A DNA stretch of 64,000 nucleotides from Cyanobium sp. NIES-981 (GCF_900088535.1 NZ_LT578417.1:1922001-1986000), one strand, 5' to 3'; counted from the stretch's first letter, positions 37,891-47,768 are shown. Notes: a model not told the origin generated them from the letters alone. Numbers and translations are program-made.

Positions 37891-39153
37891 GTGGCCCCGG
37901 TACGGCCCCAGGACCAGGCGGCCGACGATCCGGCTGACGATCCGGCCGGGGGCGACGGGGCGGTGGCTGGCGGCTGGGCGGTGGTGACGCTGGCCTGCCT
38001 CGGCTCGGTGCTGGGCCAGGCCGGGCTGTTTGTGGACCTCGCCTCCCTGCCCGCCATGGCGCGCGACTTCCAGGTGAGCGACGCCGCGGCCCAGAACACG
38101 ATCACCACCTATGCCCTGGGCTATGGCCTGGCCCAGCTGGTCTGGGGCCCCCTGGCCGATCGCCATGGCCGTCGCCTCGTGCTGCTGGCCGGTCTGGGAC
38201 TCTACGCAGCGGCCAGCCTCCTGCTGGCCACGCTCACCTCCCTGCCCGCCTTCCTGCTGGTGCGGCTCGCCATGGGGATCGGGGCCGGCTGCGGCACCTC
38301 CGTGTCCAGGGCGGCGCTGCGGGACGTGTTCAGCGACCGCTGCCTGGCCCAGCGGATGTCGATCGTGGGCATCTGCTTCGCCGGAGCCCTCGGCATCGTG
38401 CCGTTCGCCGGCAGCCTGGTGGCGCGCCTGGGCTCGTGGCGGCTGGACTTTCTCCTGCTCGCCCTCGCCGCCCTCGCCACGGCCTGGTTCATCCTCCGCT
38501 GGGTGAAGGAAACCCACAGCCCCGCCCCGGCGCAGCGGAGCTTCGGCGGGCATCCCGGCGCCACCCTGGCCGGCTACATCACGCTGCTGCTGCATCCGCG
38601 CTTCCTGCTGCCGGCGGCCCTCGCCACGCTCAGCACCGCGATGCTGGCCTGCTACGACGCGGTCAGCCCCTTCCTGCTGGAGACGGATCTGGGGGCGGGC
38701 CAGGGCCGGTTCGGCCAGCTCTCCCTGCCGATGAGCGCCGCCTACCTGGCCGGCGCCGCCACGGTGAGCCGCCGGGTGGTGGCGGTGGGGCAGCACCGCC
38801 TGCTGGCCGCCGGGGGCCTCTGGCTCGTGGGCGGCAGCCTGCTGATGCTCCTGCTGGGCATCACAGCCCAACTGAGCAGTGCCTCCCTGGTGCTGCCGAT
38901 GGCCCTGGTCACCATCGGCTGCGGCCTGATCATCCCGATCGGCCTGGCGATGCCCATGCAGGCCTTCCCCACCCGTGCCGGCCAGGCCTCCGCCCTCACC
39001 GGCTTCCTGCAGCAGGAGGGCTCGGCCCTGGTGGTGTTCCTCGCCACGCTGCTGCCCCACGCGACCCAGCGGCCACTGGCGCTCACCCTGCTGGCCCTGG
39101 CGCTGCTGGTGGCCCTGCTGGTGGGGAGCTGGCGCCGCCATGCCTCCGCCTGA
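37891..39153 (+). CDS. MFS transporter, Bcr/CflA drug-resistance type
   Basis: About 420 residues with 12 predicted membrane helices. The loop 2-3 signature GPLADRHGRRLVLL and the Bcr/CflA-like start (VVTLACLGSVLGQAGLFVDLASLPAMARDFQVSDAAAQ) support the subfamily. Such proteins export drugs or small metabolites using the proton gradient. The frame is open from 37453, but that part overlaps the argS-like fragment. GTG 37891 gives a normal N-terminus; ATG 37783 is an alternative. Confidence 0.85.
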   Translation: MAPVRPQDQAADDPADDPAGGDGAVAGGWAVVTLACLGSVLGQAGLFVDLASLPAMARDFQVSDAAAQNTITTYALGYGLAQLVWGPLADRHGRRLVLLAGLGLYAAASLLLATLTSLPAFLLVRLAMGIGAGCGTSVSRAALRDVFSDRCLAQRMSIVGICFAGALGIVPFAGSLVARLGSWRLDFLLLALAALATAWFILRWVKETHSPAPAQRSFGGHPGATLAGYITLLLHPRFLLPAALATLSTAMLACYDAVSPFLLETDLGAGQGRFGQLSLPMSAAYLAGAATVSRRVVAVGQHRLLAAGGLWLVGGSLLMLLLGITAQLSSASLVLPMALVTIGCGLIIPIGLAMPMQAFPTRAGQASALTGFLQQEGSALVVFLATLLPHATQRPLALTLLALALLVALLVGSWRRHASA

Positions 39154-39188
39154 GGCCCCTACGCTGGTGGCACCCCGGGGGCGGCACC

Positions 39189-40052
39189 ATGGCCGGCACG
39201 CCTCGAATCCCGCTGCTCGACGGCACTGCCCTGCCGCAGATCGGCTTCGGCACGTTCAACATCCATCCAGACCATCAGCCCACCCGGGCGAACAACGCGG
39301 CCACCGCCCGGGCGGTGGCCACCGCACTCGATGTGGGCTACCGCCACATCGACACCGCCCAGATGTACGGCAACGAGCAGGGCGTGGGCGAGGCGATCGG
39401 CGTCTCCGGCCTCCCGCGGCAGGAGCTCTACGTGGCCAGCAAGCTCGGCAACGACAACCACCGCCCGGAGGATGTGCGGCGCTCGTTCGGCGACACCCTG
39501 GCCAGGCTCGGGCTCGAGCAGCTCGACCTGTTCCTGATGCACTGGCCCCTGCCCAGCCGCTACGGCGGTGACTACGTGTCCACCTGGGACGCCATGGGGA
39601 GCCTGGTGGACGACGGGCGTCTGCGCACGGCGGGCGTGTCCAACTTCCAGCCCGCCCACCTCGAGCGCATCATCGGCGCCACCGGCCGGGTGCCGGCCGT
39701 GAATCAGATCGAAGTGCACCCCTACTTCGCCAACCGCACGGCCCGCCAGGCCTCCCAGCGCCATGGGGTGGTGGTGGTGGCCTGGAGCCCTCTCGGCCAG
39801 GGGAGTCTGCTGCTCGACCCCCTGCTCGGCCGGATCGCCGCCGTTCACGGCAGAACGGTGGCCCAGATCGTGCTGCGCTGGCACTGCCAGCATGGCCATG
39901 GGGTGATCCCGAAATCGGCGCACCGGCAGCGGATGCAGGACAACCTCGACCTGTTCGGCTTCGAGCTCTCAGACGAGGAGATGGCCGCCATCGATGGGCT
40001 CGACCGGGGCGAGGCCGGCCGGATCGGCCCCCACCCCGATACCTGGGCCTAG
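39189..40052 (+). CDS. Aldo/keto reductase
   Basis: 287 residues with the AKR barrel. Catalytic tetrad elements are DTAQMYGNE (Asp and Tyr), a Lys in LYVASKLGN and a His in LFLMHWPLP. The NADPH phosphate-binding end is VIPKSAHRQRMQDNLDLFGF. It reduces aldehydes or ketones with NADPH; the natural substrate cannot be inferred. It begins 35 bp after the MFS gene and may be in its operon. The frame upstream to 38436 overlaps the transporter and is not coding. Confidence 0.92.
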   Translation: MAGTPRIPLLDGTALPQIGFGTFNIHPDHQPTRANNAATARAVATALDVGYRHIDTAQMYGNEQGVGEAIGVSGLPRQELYVASKLGNDNHRPEDVRRSFGDTLARLGLEQLDLFLMHWPLPSRYGGDYVSTWDAMGSLVDDGRLRTAGVSNFQPAHLERIIGATGRVPAVNQIEVHPYFANRTARQASQRHGVVVVAWSPLGQGSLLLDPLLGRIAAVHGRTVAQIVLRWHCQHGHGVIPKSAHRQRMQDNLDLFGFELSDEEMAAIDGLDRGEAGRIGPHPDTWA

Positions 40053-40056
40053 GTTG

Positions 40057-41004
40057 ATGGGTGTGCCTGGCCTGCCGCTGATCGACAGCCATCTGCACCT
40101 GGTGGACTTCCTGCAGGATTCCGACGGCATGGAGGTGCTGCTGCGCCACATGGACGCCGCCGGGGTGGAGCGGGCCGTGCTGTTCGGCATGCCCCTGGTG
40201 AAGAAGTGGGAGGCCTTCGATCCGGTGGAGCCCCACTACTACCTCGACGACGAGGCCCGCTGCTACTACTACGCCTACACCGACCAGCTGGTGGCGGAGA
40301 GCCTCCAGGAGCTCCCGGCCGAGCAGCGGCGCCGGTTCGCGCCCCTGATCTGCGGCTTCAATCCCACCGACCGCCATGGGGTGCGGCACATCGAGCGGCT
40401 GATGCGGCAGCCGGGGCTGTGGCGCGGCGTGGGGGAGGTGCTGCTGCGCCATGACGACCTCACCAACCTCACCCAGGAGGAGACGGCACGGGCCAACCAC
40501 CCGGCGATGATGCCGGTGTACGCCTTCTGCGAGGAGCACGGCCTGCCGATCCTGCTGCATCAGAACAGCACCTCCGTGGGCCGCCACGACCACTACGTCT
40601 ATCTGCACGAACTGGAAGAGGCCCTCAGCCTCCATCCCCGCCTCACCGTGGTGTGGGGCCATTGCGGCCTGTCGCGGCGGGTGTTCCACGAGCGCTACCA
40701 CGCGATGGTGGACCGCATGCTCTCGGCCCACCCGGGCCTGCACGTGGACACGTCCTGGGTGGGGTTCGACGATGAGATGTGCGCCCGCGGGCTGGTGCGG
40801 CCGGAGTGGATCGCCCTGGTGGAACGCCACGCCGACCGCTTCATGATCGGCTCCGATCTGGTGGGCCACTTCGACGGCTTGGGTGAGCGGCTGCGCCGCT
40901 ACGACGCCCTGCTGCAGGCCCTCTCCCCGCAGGCCCGGCGGCGGGTGGCCGGCGGCAACGCCGCGCGCATCTTCTTCGGGGACGACCCCGAAGCGTCACC
41001 CTGA
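40057..41004 (+). CDS. Amidohydrolase (TIM-barrel metal-dependent hydrolase)
   Basis: 315 residues of the amidohydrolase_2 type. N-terminal metal site IDSHLHLVD (HxH), LLHQNST, the WGHCG strand His, and a C-terminal Asp in MIGSDLVGH. A 'NAARIFF' end is typical. Some relatives are decarboxylases. It starts 4 bp after the aldo/keto reductase stop, so the two are probably co-transcribed. Substrate unknown. Confidence 0.85.
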   Translation: MGVPGLPLIDSHLHLVDFLQDSDGMEVLLRHMDAAGVERAVLFGMPLVKKWEAFDPVEPHYYLDDEARCYYYAYTDQLVAESLQELPAEQRRRFAPLICGFNPTDRHGVRHIERLMRQPGLWRGVGEVLLRHDDLTNLTQEETARANHPAMMPVYAFCEEHGLPILLHQNSTSVGRHDHYVYLHELEEALSLHPRLTVVWGHCGLSRRVFHERYHAMVDRMLSAHPGLHVDTSWVGFDDEMCARGLVRPEWIALVERHADRFMIGSDLVGHFDGLGERLRRYDALLQALSPQARRRVAGGNAARIFFGDDPEASP

Positions 41005-41030
41005 CGGCAGGCCCGGACCCGCCCGCCGGC

Positions 41031-42845
41031 TCACATCCGCTCCAGCGTGGGAATGCCCAGCAGCCCCAGCCCCAGCCGCAGGGTATCGGCCGTGAGCCGG
41101 CAGAGGGCCAGGCGCGAGAGGCGGGCTTCAGGGTCGGCCTTGAGCACCGGCACCTGGTCGTAGAAGCGGTTGAACACCTGGCTGAGCTCGAACAGATAGC
41201 TGCAGAGGCGGTTGGGCAGCAGCTCCTCCTCCACCTCGGCCACCACGGCGTCGAACTTCAGCAGCTCCCGCACCAGGGCCCACTCCTGCGGTTCGTTGAA
41301 GCGCAGGGAAGAGGCCTCCACCGCCCCCTCCAGATCGCCCCCTTTGCGCGCGATGCCGGCGATCCGCACCACGGCATAGAGCAGATAGGGCGCCGTGTTG
41401 CCCTGCAGCGCCAGCATCCGATCAAAGCTGAACTGGTAGTTGGTGATCCGGTTCTGGCTGAGGTCGGCGTACTTCACCGCCGCCAGGCCCACCGTGGTGG
41501 CCACGTGGGCGATGAAGGCCTCGTCTTCGCTGCGGCCCTCCTCCTCCAGGCGCCGGCGCAGATCCGCCTCGGCCCGCTCCACCGCCTCATCGAGCAGATC
41601 CCGCAGCCGCACCGTGTCGCCGGCGCGGGTCTTGAGCTTCTTGCCGTCGTCGCCCTGCACCAGCCCGAAGGGCACGTGCTCCAGCCGCGCCCCCTGCGGC
41701 ACCCAGGCGGCCCGCCGCGCCACCTGGAACACGCCGGCGAAGTGCCCAGCCTGGCCGGCGTCGGTCACGTAGATCACCCGGCGGGCCCCGTCACCCACAG
41801 GCGGCGGCGCGAAGCGGTAGCGGATCGCGGCCAGGTCGGTGGTGGCGTAGTTGAAGCCGCCGTCGCTCTTCTGCACGATCACCGGCAGCGGCTGGCCGTC
41901 CTTGCCGCTCACCCCCTCGAGGAACACGCAGCGGGCGCCGGCGTCGGTCACGAGCAGGCCGGCGGCCTCCAGATCGGCCACCACCGCCTCGAGATAGGGG
42001 TTGTAGAAGGATTCGCCGCGCTCGCGCAACTGGATGTCGAGCCGGTCGTAGATCTTCTGAAATTCGCGGCGGCTCTGGTCGCACAGCAGCCCCCAGGCCT
42101 TCAGCGACACCGGATCGCCCCCCTGCAGCTTCACCACCTCCTCACGGGCGATGGCCTGGAAGGCTTCGTCCTCGTCGAAGCGCTTCTTGGCCTCGCGGTA
42201 GAAGGCCACCAGATCGCCCAGGTCCACCGCGTCGGCGGTGGTGAGCGCCTCGGGCGCCACCTGCTTGAGGTGGGTGATCAGCATGCCGAACTGGGTGCCC
42301 CAGTCGCCCACGTGGTTGAGCCGCAGCACCGGGTGGCCGCGGAACTCCAGCACCCGCGCCAGCGCGTCGCCGATGATCGTGGAGCGCAGGTGCCCCACGT
42401 GCATCTCCTTGGCGATGTTGGGGCTGGAGAAGTCCACCACCACCGGCGCCGGTGCCTTGCCCCCGGGGCCCTGCACGCGCGGCACCCCCAGGCGCGGGTC
42501 GCCCAGCCGCTCGGCCACCTCCGCCGCCAGCCGCTGGGGCCGCAGGGTGAGGTTGATGAAGCCGGGCCCGGCGATCTGGGGTTCAGCGCAGAGCTCCGCG
42601 AAGGCCGGATCGGCCTGAAGCTGCGCCACGATCGCGGTGGCGATCGCCCGCGGCGGCTGCTTCAGCGGCCTGGCCAGGGGCAGGGCGCCGTTGGCCTGGA
42701 AGTCGCCGAATTCGGGCTTGCTGGCGGGCGCCAGCTGGGGATCCAGGGGGCTCCCGGCGGATCGGGCCGCGGCGGCCGCCTCGGGGAACGCCCGCTCCAG
42801 GGCCGCCGCGAGCTGGGCTTCAAGGGCTTGGGCGAGTCGGAGCAT
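41031..42845 (-). CDS. argS: Arginyl-tRNA synthetase
   Basis: 604 residues, class I synthetase. The Add-1 N-terminal domain is followed by the HIGH variant HVGHLRS in [20 protein letters not shown], the GDWGTQFG motif, the KMSKS-equivalent [17 protein letters not shown], and the DALR anticodon-binding domain at the C-terminus ending LGIPTLERM. Essential and full length. It converges with the amidohydrolase gene. Confidence 0.97.
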   Translation of the reverse strand: MLRLAQALEAQLAAALERAFPEAAAAARSAGSPLDPQLAPASKPEFGDFQANGALPLARPLKQPPRAIATAIVAQLQADPAFAELCAEPQIAGPGFINLTLRPQRLAAEVAERLGDPRLGVPRVQGPGGKAPAPVVVDFSSPNIAKEMHVGHLRSTIIGDALARVLEFRGHPVLRLNHVGDWGTQFGMLITHLKQVAPEALTTADAVDLGDLVAFYREAKKRFDEDEAFQAIAREEVVKLQGGDPVSLKAWGLLCDQSRREFQKIYDRLDIQLRERGESFYNPYLEAVVADLEAAGLLVTDAGARCVFLEGVSGKDGQPLPVIVQKSDGGFNYATTDLAAIRYRFAPPPVGDGARRVIYVTDAGQAGHFAGVFQVARRAAWVPQGARLEHVPFGLVQGDDGKKLKTRAGDTVRLRDLLDEAVERAEADLRRRLEEEGRSEDEAFIAHVATTVGLAAVKYADLSQNRITNYQFSFDRMLALQGNTAPYLLYAVVRIAGIARKGGDLEGAVEASSLRFNEPQEWALVRELLKFDAVVAEVEEELLPNRLCSYLFELSQVFNRFYDQVPVLKADPEARLSRLALCRLTADTLRLGLGLLGIPTLERM

Positions 42846-43461
42846 GGAGGGCGGCGGCGGCTTGGTGGCCGGGGCAAGGGAGCGGTCCGGCTCCGATCAT
42901 CCCCCCCCGCCATCGGGCGGCCCCGGGGCAGGGGCTGGAGGCCAGGCCTGCCACATCGGTCACCTGGCCCTGGTGCTGCTGGTGTTCCAGCTGCTCTACG
43001 CCATCACCGCGCCGCTGCAGGAGCTGCTGGCGGGCCTGCTCGACGGCATCCAGAACCTGGCGCTGGACCCTGCCCTGGCGGCAATCGGCGCGCCGGAGTT
43101 CGTGCGGGGCCTGCTGATCGACGGCGTGTGGCTGGGGCTGGACGGGCGGGCCTTCGTGCTGCAGGTGATGGGCTTCGGCTGCAACGTGCCCTCGATCCTG
43201 GGCACCCGCGTGATCCGCGACCGGGGCATGCGCCTGCTGGCGATGCTCTGCATCCCCTTCGCCCTCTGCCAGGCCCGGCTCACGGTGTATCTCTTCCTGG
43301 TGGGGGTGTTCTTCCCGCGGCCCTGGTGGGCGCCGGGGCTGGTGCTGTTCGGCTTCTACCTGCTCAGCTTCAGGGCCGGATGCTGGGGCAGGGACTCGAT
43401 CCGCACCCGCTGTCCTGCGTTGACCGAGCTGAGCGGCACGTCCAAGCCTCTGACAGGGTGA
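42844..43461 (+). pseudogene. feoB: feoB remnant (ferrous iron transporter B, C-terminal part with internal deletion)
   Basis: Residues match the membrane region of cyanobacterial FeoB. HLALVLLVFQLLYAITAPLQ and LLIDGVWLGL are followed immediately by DGRAFVLQVMGFGCNVPSIL and FALCQARLTVYLFLVGVFFP. In intact FeoB a gate segment of roughly 40 residues lies between LIDGVWLG and the GRAF-like stretch. The N-terminal GTPase domain is missing, and after GFYLLSF the text becomes unrelated. The start is nominal, overlapping argS by 2 bp. It cannot work as an iron transporter. Confidence 0.75.
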
Positions 43462-43532
43462 CCGCAACGTAGGGCTGCGCCGGGGTCCCGGCGGCGTCCC
43501 GCCACGCTCCTGTGCTGCCGCTCACGGCGCGA

Positions 43533-43548
43533 TGTGACCGAGATCACG
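43533..43548. promoter_or_regulatory. CRP-like palindrome TGTGA-N6-TCACG
   Basis: TGTGACCGAGATCACG fits the CRP/SyCRP consensus (TGTGA-N6-TCACA) with one mismatch. It lies 125 bp upstream of the -35 box of the ggpS promoter, far for direct activation, so a role is only possible. Confidence 0.4.
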
Positions 43549-43570
43549 ACGAGCACAGCGCGGGCGCAGC

Positions 43571-43618
43571 CCACGATCCAGGCAAGCCACGACGCAGGCA
43601 AGCCACGATGCAGGCAAC
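43571..43618. repeat. Three tandem 16-bp repeats
   Basis: CCACGATCCAGGCAAG, CCACGACGCAGGCAAG and CCACGATGCAGGCAAC are directly adjacent, 55 bp upstream of the ggpS promoter -35. They could be regulator-binding iterons or simple slippage products. Confidence 0.8.
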
Positions 43619-43672
43619 CCTCTGGAGATGCGGAGCTCTCCCCCTGATCAGAGCAAACGAATCCGGCATCGG

Positions 43673-43702
43673 TTGACAATAGCGATACAGATGTTCTACA
43701 AT
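43673..43702 (+). promoter_or_regulatory. Sigma-70-type promoter of the ggpS operon
   Basis: A perfect -35 TTGACA (43673-43678), an 18-bp spacer and -10 TACAAT (43697-43702) lie in an AT-rich patch within GC-rich surroundings. Expected transcription start is near 43709, leaving a leader of about 360 nt before ggpS. Confidence 0.75.
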
Positions 43703-43766
43703 CATCTGCGAGTGTTCTTGCAAGAGATACAGGAAGACGGACAAGTTTCAGAGCGACGCCGCCGCA

Positions 43767-44072
43767 ATGAGGTCTCAGAAAGAAAGTGCAGCCATCCAGT
43801 CAACTGCAGGTTCAGCCGCAGAGATCTCTTCGCTTGAGCGTCACCTTCACCGCCACGATTCTGGTCTGGATCCATCCATCCCAGCGAGATCCATCCCAGC
43901 GCGGATGGTGACTGCGCCACGGCTGATGCGACCTCCACGCCCGCCCGATGTCCTGGCTCCCATGGCTCTGGCTCCCATGGCTCCGAGCGATCCAGTGGCT
44001 CCGGGCGATCCGGCCGCGCTCCTGCCGTCCAGCTCAAACCTTCCAGTTCCGGCCATCCCGTTCTCACCATGA
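43767..44072 (+). CDS. Possible leader ORF upstream of ggpS
   Basis: A 101-codon frame lies inside the ggpS leader, and its stop overlaps the ggpS ATG as ATGA. The same kind of overlap links the downstream genes. The predicted protein is low-complexity (Pro, Ala, Met, Ser) and partly built from short repeats (ATCCATCCCAGCG twice; CTCCCATGGCT twice), so it may be fortuitous. In Synechocystis a small protein (GgpR) controls ggpS from its leader; no sequence similarity is claimed. Confidence 0.25.
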   Translation: MRSQKESAAIQSTAGSAAEISSLERHLHRHDSGLDPSIPARSIPARMVTAPRLMRPPRPPDVLAPMALAPMAPSDPVAPGDPAALLPSSSNLPVPAIPFSP

Positions 44073-45598
44073 CGCCACCCTCCTCCATGCTCACCTCCCA
44101 GCAACCCGCTGTCACCGCTCCCCGCTTCGGCGCCAGCAGCTTTGTGCTGGTGTACCACCGCTCCCCCTACGATCTGAAGACGGCGGCCGATGGCAGCGTG
44201 GAGTTCGTGGATCAGAAGAGCCCGAACGGCATCATTCCCACCCTGCGCAATCTCTTCCAGGAGGAACGTTCCGGCACCTGGATCTCCTGGCGGGAGGAGG
44301 CCGACGCCGCCACCGCCCCCGACGAGCGCCTCACGGTTCCCTCCGCCAGCCCCTTCACCCTGCGGCGGCTTCCCCTCACCAAGGAGCAGATCTCCAGCTT
44401 CTATCACGTCACCTCGAAGGAATCCTTCTGGCCGATCCTGCACAGCTTTCCGGGGCTGTTCAGTGTGGACAACTCCGACTGGGACACCTTCGTGCAGGTG
44501 AACCACTCCTTCGCGCGGGCCGCCTGCGAGGAGGCCGCCGAGGGCGCCACCATCTGGGTGCACGACTACAACCTCTGGCTGGTACCGGCCCAGATCCGGG
44601 AGCTGCGGCCCGACGTGCGCATCGCCTTCTTCCACCACACGCCGTTCCCCTCCAACGACGTGTTCAGCATCCTGCCCTGGCGGGATGAAATTCTCGACAG
44701 CCTGCTCTGCTGCGATCTGGTAGGCTTTCACATCCCCCGCTACGCCGACAACTTCTCCCGCACCGCCATCAACCTGCGCGGCGCCCAATGCGGCGAGCCG
44801 GTGCCGGTGGCCGAGAAGTTCCGCCACTTCGGCAGCGCCCTGGCCCAGCCCACGGTGATCCCCTGGCTGGAGCACAACGGCCGCCGCGTGCACGTGCAGG
44901 CCTCCCCGGTGGGCACCTCGCCGGGCGTGATCCGCGAGATCGCCGCCTCCGAGGAGGTGCAGGGGATGGCGGCCCAGATCGCCGAGCAGCACGCCGGCCG
45001 CAAGCTGATCATCTCGGCCTCCCGGGTGGACTACACCAAGGGCAATGAGGACATGCTGCTCTCCTATGAGCGCGTGCTGGAGAACAATCCCGAGTGGCAC
45101 GGAAAAGTGGAGCTGTTCCTCGCCTGCGTCGCCGCCGCCAGTGGCATGCGCATCTATGAGGACATCCAGCGCTCGGTGGAGGAGATCACCGGCCGGATCA
45201 ACGGCCGCTTCGGCCGCATCGACTGGACCCCCGTGCGCCTCTCCACCCGGCGCACGCCATACAACGAGCTGGTGGCCTGGTTCACCCAGTCGGACGTGTG
45301 CTGGATCACGCCGCTGCGCGACGGCCTCAACCTCGTGGCCAAGGAATACGTGGCCGCCCGCCAGGGCCGGGACGGCGTGCTGGTGCTCTCGGAATTCTCC
45401 GGCGCCTCGGTGGAACTGGAGGACGCGGTGGTCACCAACCCCTACTCCCACCGGAGCATGGACAACGCCATCCTCACGGCCCTCACCATGCCGAAGGACG
45501 AGCAGGTGCGGCGCATGGCCTCGATGTCGGAGGCCGTGGAGGAGTTCACCGTGCAGCACTGGGCCGAGCAGGAACTCGGCGCCCTGCGGGCGATTTGA
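44069..45598 (+). CDS. ggpS: Glucosylglycerol-phosphate synthase
   Basis: 509 residues, GT20 retaining glycosyltransferase that joins ADP-glucose and glycerol-3-phosphate to make GG-phosphate, the main compatible solute precursor in salt-stressed cyanobacteria. Family segments: WVHDYNLWLVPAQIRELRPDVRIAFFHHTPFPS, LLCCDLVGFHIPRYADNF, SRVDYTKGN and WITPLRDGLNLVAKEYVAA. The similarity to trehalose-phosphate synthase is general; the GgpS-type sequence and neighbours (ggt, glp, ggpP) fix the call. First gene of an overlapping operon. Confidence 0.95.
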   Translation: MTPPSSMLTSQQPAVTAPRFGASSFVLVYHRSPYDLKTAADGSVEFVDQKSPNGIIPTLRNLFQEERSGTWISWREEADAATAPDERLTVPSASPFTLRRLPLTKEQISSFYHVTSKESFWPILHSFPGLFSVDNSDWDTFVQVNHSFARAACEEAAEGATIWVHDYNLWLVPAQIRELRPDVRIAFFHHTPFPSNDVFSILPWRDEILDSLLCCDLVGFHIPRYADNFSRTAINLRGAQCGEPVPVAEKFRHFGSALAQPTVIPWLEHNGRRVHVQASPVGTSPGVIREIAASEEVQGMAAQIAEQHAGRKLIISASRVDYTKGNEDMLLSYERVLENNPEWHGKVELFLACVAAASGMRIYEDIQRSVEEITGRINGRFGRIDWTPVRLSTRRTPYNELVAWFTQSDVCWITPLRDGLNLVAKEYVAARQGRDGVLVLSEFSGASVELEDAVVTNPYSHRSMDNAILTALTMPKDEQVRRMASMSEAVEEFTVQHWAEQELGALRAI

Positions 45599-46902
45599 GC
45601 CTGGCCGGGAGGCGGACACGGCTGGGCCGCGGCCTGGGCCTGGCGCTGGCCCTCGGCCTGGCCGTCGCCCTCGCCTGGGGCGGCCTGGTGTGGGCGCGGG
45701 CCCCGGTGACGGTGCGGGTGCTGATGCCGGCCCCCTTCGCCGATGCCACCGCCGAGCTGGTGGACGCCTTCAACCGCGGGCAGCGGAATGTCCGCCTGGC
45801 CGTGACCCGCGGCCCCTTCGAGACCGAGTCGGTGTCGGATCTGGCGATCAGCAGCCTGCTGCTGGGCGACAGCCCCTACGACCTGCTGCTGATGGACGTG
45901 ACCTGGACGGCCAAGTACGCCGCCGCCGGCTGGCTGCTGCCCCTCGACGACTGGCTGGGTCCCGACGCCCTCGCCCCCCTCGCCCCCGGCGCCCGCGAGG
46001 GCAACCGCATCGACGGCCGCCTCTGGCGCGTCCCACTGGTGGCGGACATGGGCCTGCTCTACTGGCGCACCGACCTGATGGACGAGCCGCCCCGCACCCC
46101 CGCCGAGCTGGTGGCCGTCTCCCGCGACCTGCAGCGCCGGGGCCAGGTGCGCTGGGGCTACGTGTGGCAGGGCCGCCAGTACGAAGGGCTCAGCTGCGTG
46201 TTCCTGGAGGTGCTGCACGGCTTTGGCGGCACCTGGGGACCCGTCGGGCCCGGCTTCGGGCTCGACTCCGCCGCAGCCACGGAAGCGGCCACCTGGCTGC
46301 GCAGCCTCATCGACACGGGCGTCAGTCCACCGGCCGTGGCCAACTTCGCCGAACCCGAGGCGCTGCAGAGCTTCGAGGCCGGCGAGGCCGCCTTCCTGCG
46401 CAACTGGCCCTATGCCTGGCAGGAGCTGCAGGGCAGCGGCAGCCGCGTGGCCGGCAAGGTGGGGGTCACCACGATGGTGGCCGAGCCCGGCCGGTCCCCA
46501 GGCGCCACCCAGGGCAGCTGGGGGCTCTCGGTGCTCGCCGGCAGCCGCCATCCGGCCGAGGCCGTGCAGGCGCTGCAGGCCCTCACAGGCCCGGCCAGCC
46601 AGCGCCGGCTGGTGGAGCGCTGGGGCTACACGCCCACCCTCACCGCCCTGTTCGACGACCCGGAGCTGGTGGCGCAGCGGCCGCTGCTGCCGGTGCTGCG
46701 CGCCGCCCTCGAGGACGCCGTGCTGCGGCCGATCAACCCCGGCTACGCCCAGCTCAGCGACATCGTGCAGCGCCAGCTCAGCGGCGTGATCACCGGCGAC
46801 ACGGCGCCCGGGAAAGCCATGGCCCGCGCCGGCCGCGCCAGCCGGCAGCTGCTGGAGGCCAGCGGCCAGCGCGCCGCCAGCGGCCGGGAGGTGACGCCGT
46901 GA
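45595..46902 (+). CDS. ggtB: GG ABC transporter, substrate-binding protein
   Basis: 435 residues. Signal-anchor or signal peptide (GLGLALALGLAVALAWGGLVWA), then a type I periplasmic binding protein (VTVRVLMPAPFADATAELVDAFNRGQ, DLLLMDVTWTAKYAAAGWLLPLDDWL, AAFLRNWPYAWQEL). The only plausible start is TTG at 45595, overlapping the ggpS stop as TTGA. It captures GG (and probably related osmolytes) leaked into the periplasm. Confidence 0.87.
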   Translation: MSLAGRRTRLGRGLGLALALGLAVALAWGGLVWARAPVTVRVLMPAPFADATAELVDAFNRGQRNVRLAVTRGPFETESVSDLAISSLLLGDSPYDLLLMDVTWTAKYAAAGWLLPLDDWLGPDALAPLAPGAREGNRIDGRLWRVPLVADMGLLYWRTDLMDEPPRTPAELVAVSRDLQRRGQVRWGYVWQGRQYEGLSCVFLEVLHGFGGTWGPVGPGFGLDSAAATEAATWLRSLIDTGVSPPAVANFAEPEALQSFEAGEAAFLRNWPYAWQELQGSGSRVAGKVGVTTMVAEPGRSPGATQGSWGLSVLAGSRHPAEAVQALQALTGPASQRRLVERWGYTPTLTALFDDPELVAQRPLLPVLRAALEDAVLRPINPGYAQLSDIVQRQLSGVITGDTAPGKAMARAGRASRQLLEASGQRAASGREVTP

Positions 46903-47768
46903 GCCCGGTGCTCAGCCTGGCGCTGATGGCGCCGGCCCTGCTGCTGCTGCTGGCGGTGTTCCTCTGGCCGATCCTCGACTACGCCGGCCTGAGCCTGCAG
47001 GCCCAGTCGGTGTTCACGGGCCTGAAGCCCGTGCCGGTGGGCCTGGCCAACTGGGAGCGGCTGCTGGGGGATGGGCGCTTCTGGCAGGACGCCCTGCAGA
47101 CCGTACGTTTCGCGGCCGTGTCCGTGGGGCTGGAGCTGCTGCTGGGCCTGGGCATCGCCCTGCTGCTGCATCAGCGCTGGCGGGGCCGCGGCGTGGTGCG
47201 CAGCCTCACCCTGCTGCCCTGGGCCCTGCCCACCACGGTGATGGCCCTGGGCTGGCGCTGGATCTTCAACGATCCCAACGGCCCGATCAACGGCCTGCTG
47301 CAGCTGCTGGGCCTGCCGACCCTGCCGTTCCTGGCCTCCCCCCAGCTGGCCTGGCTGGCGGTGGTGTTCGCCGACGTCTGGAAGACCACCCCGTTCGTGG
47401 CCCTGCTGCTGCTGGCCGGCCTGCAGATGATCCCGGCCGACCTCTACGAGGCCTTCGCCCTCGAGGGGGGCGGCGCCTGGCAGGCCCTGCGCCGCATCAC
47501 CCTGCCCCTGCTGCAGCCCTACATCTTCATCGTGCTGCTGTTCCGCCTGGCCCAGGCGCTCGGGGTGTTCGACCTGGTGGTGGTGCTCACCGGCGGCGGC
47601 CCGGCCAGCAGCACCGAGAGCCTGGCGCTCTACGCCTACCTCAACGCCATGCGTTTCCTCGATTTCGGCTACAGCGCCACCGTGATGCTCGGCATGTTCG
47701 TGCTGCTGCTGGCCGGCGCCGCCCTGCTGGTGCTCAGCCAGCGCCGCGCCGGGGGGGGCGCGTCATGA
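46899..47768 (+). CDS. ggtC: GG ABC transporter, permease 1
   Basis: 289 residues with six membrane helices and the MalF-type EAA loop (YEAFALEGGGAWQALRRITLPLLQP). The start is GTG 46899, overlapping the ggtB stop as GTGA. It forms the channel with GgtD. Confidence 0.9.
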   Translation: MSPVLSLALMAPALLLLLAVFLWPILDYAGLSLQAQSVFTGLKPVPVGLANWERLLGDGRFWQDALQTVRFAAVSVGLELLLGLGIALLLHQRWRGRGVVRSLTLLPWALPTTVMALGWRWIFNDPNGPINGLLQLLGLPTLPFLASPQLAWLAVVFADVWKTTPFVALLLLAGLQMIPADLYEAFALEGGGAWQALRRITLPLLQPYIFIVLLFRLAQALGVFDLVVVLTGGGPASSTESLALYAYLNAMRFLDFGYSATVMLGMFVLLLAGAALLVLSQRRAGGGAS

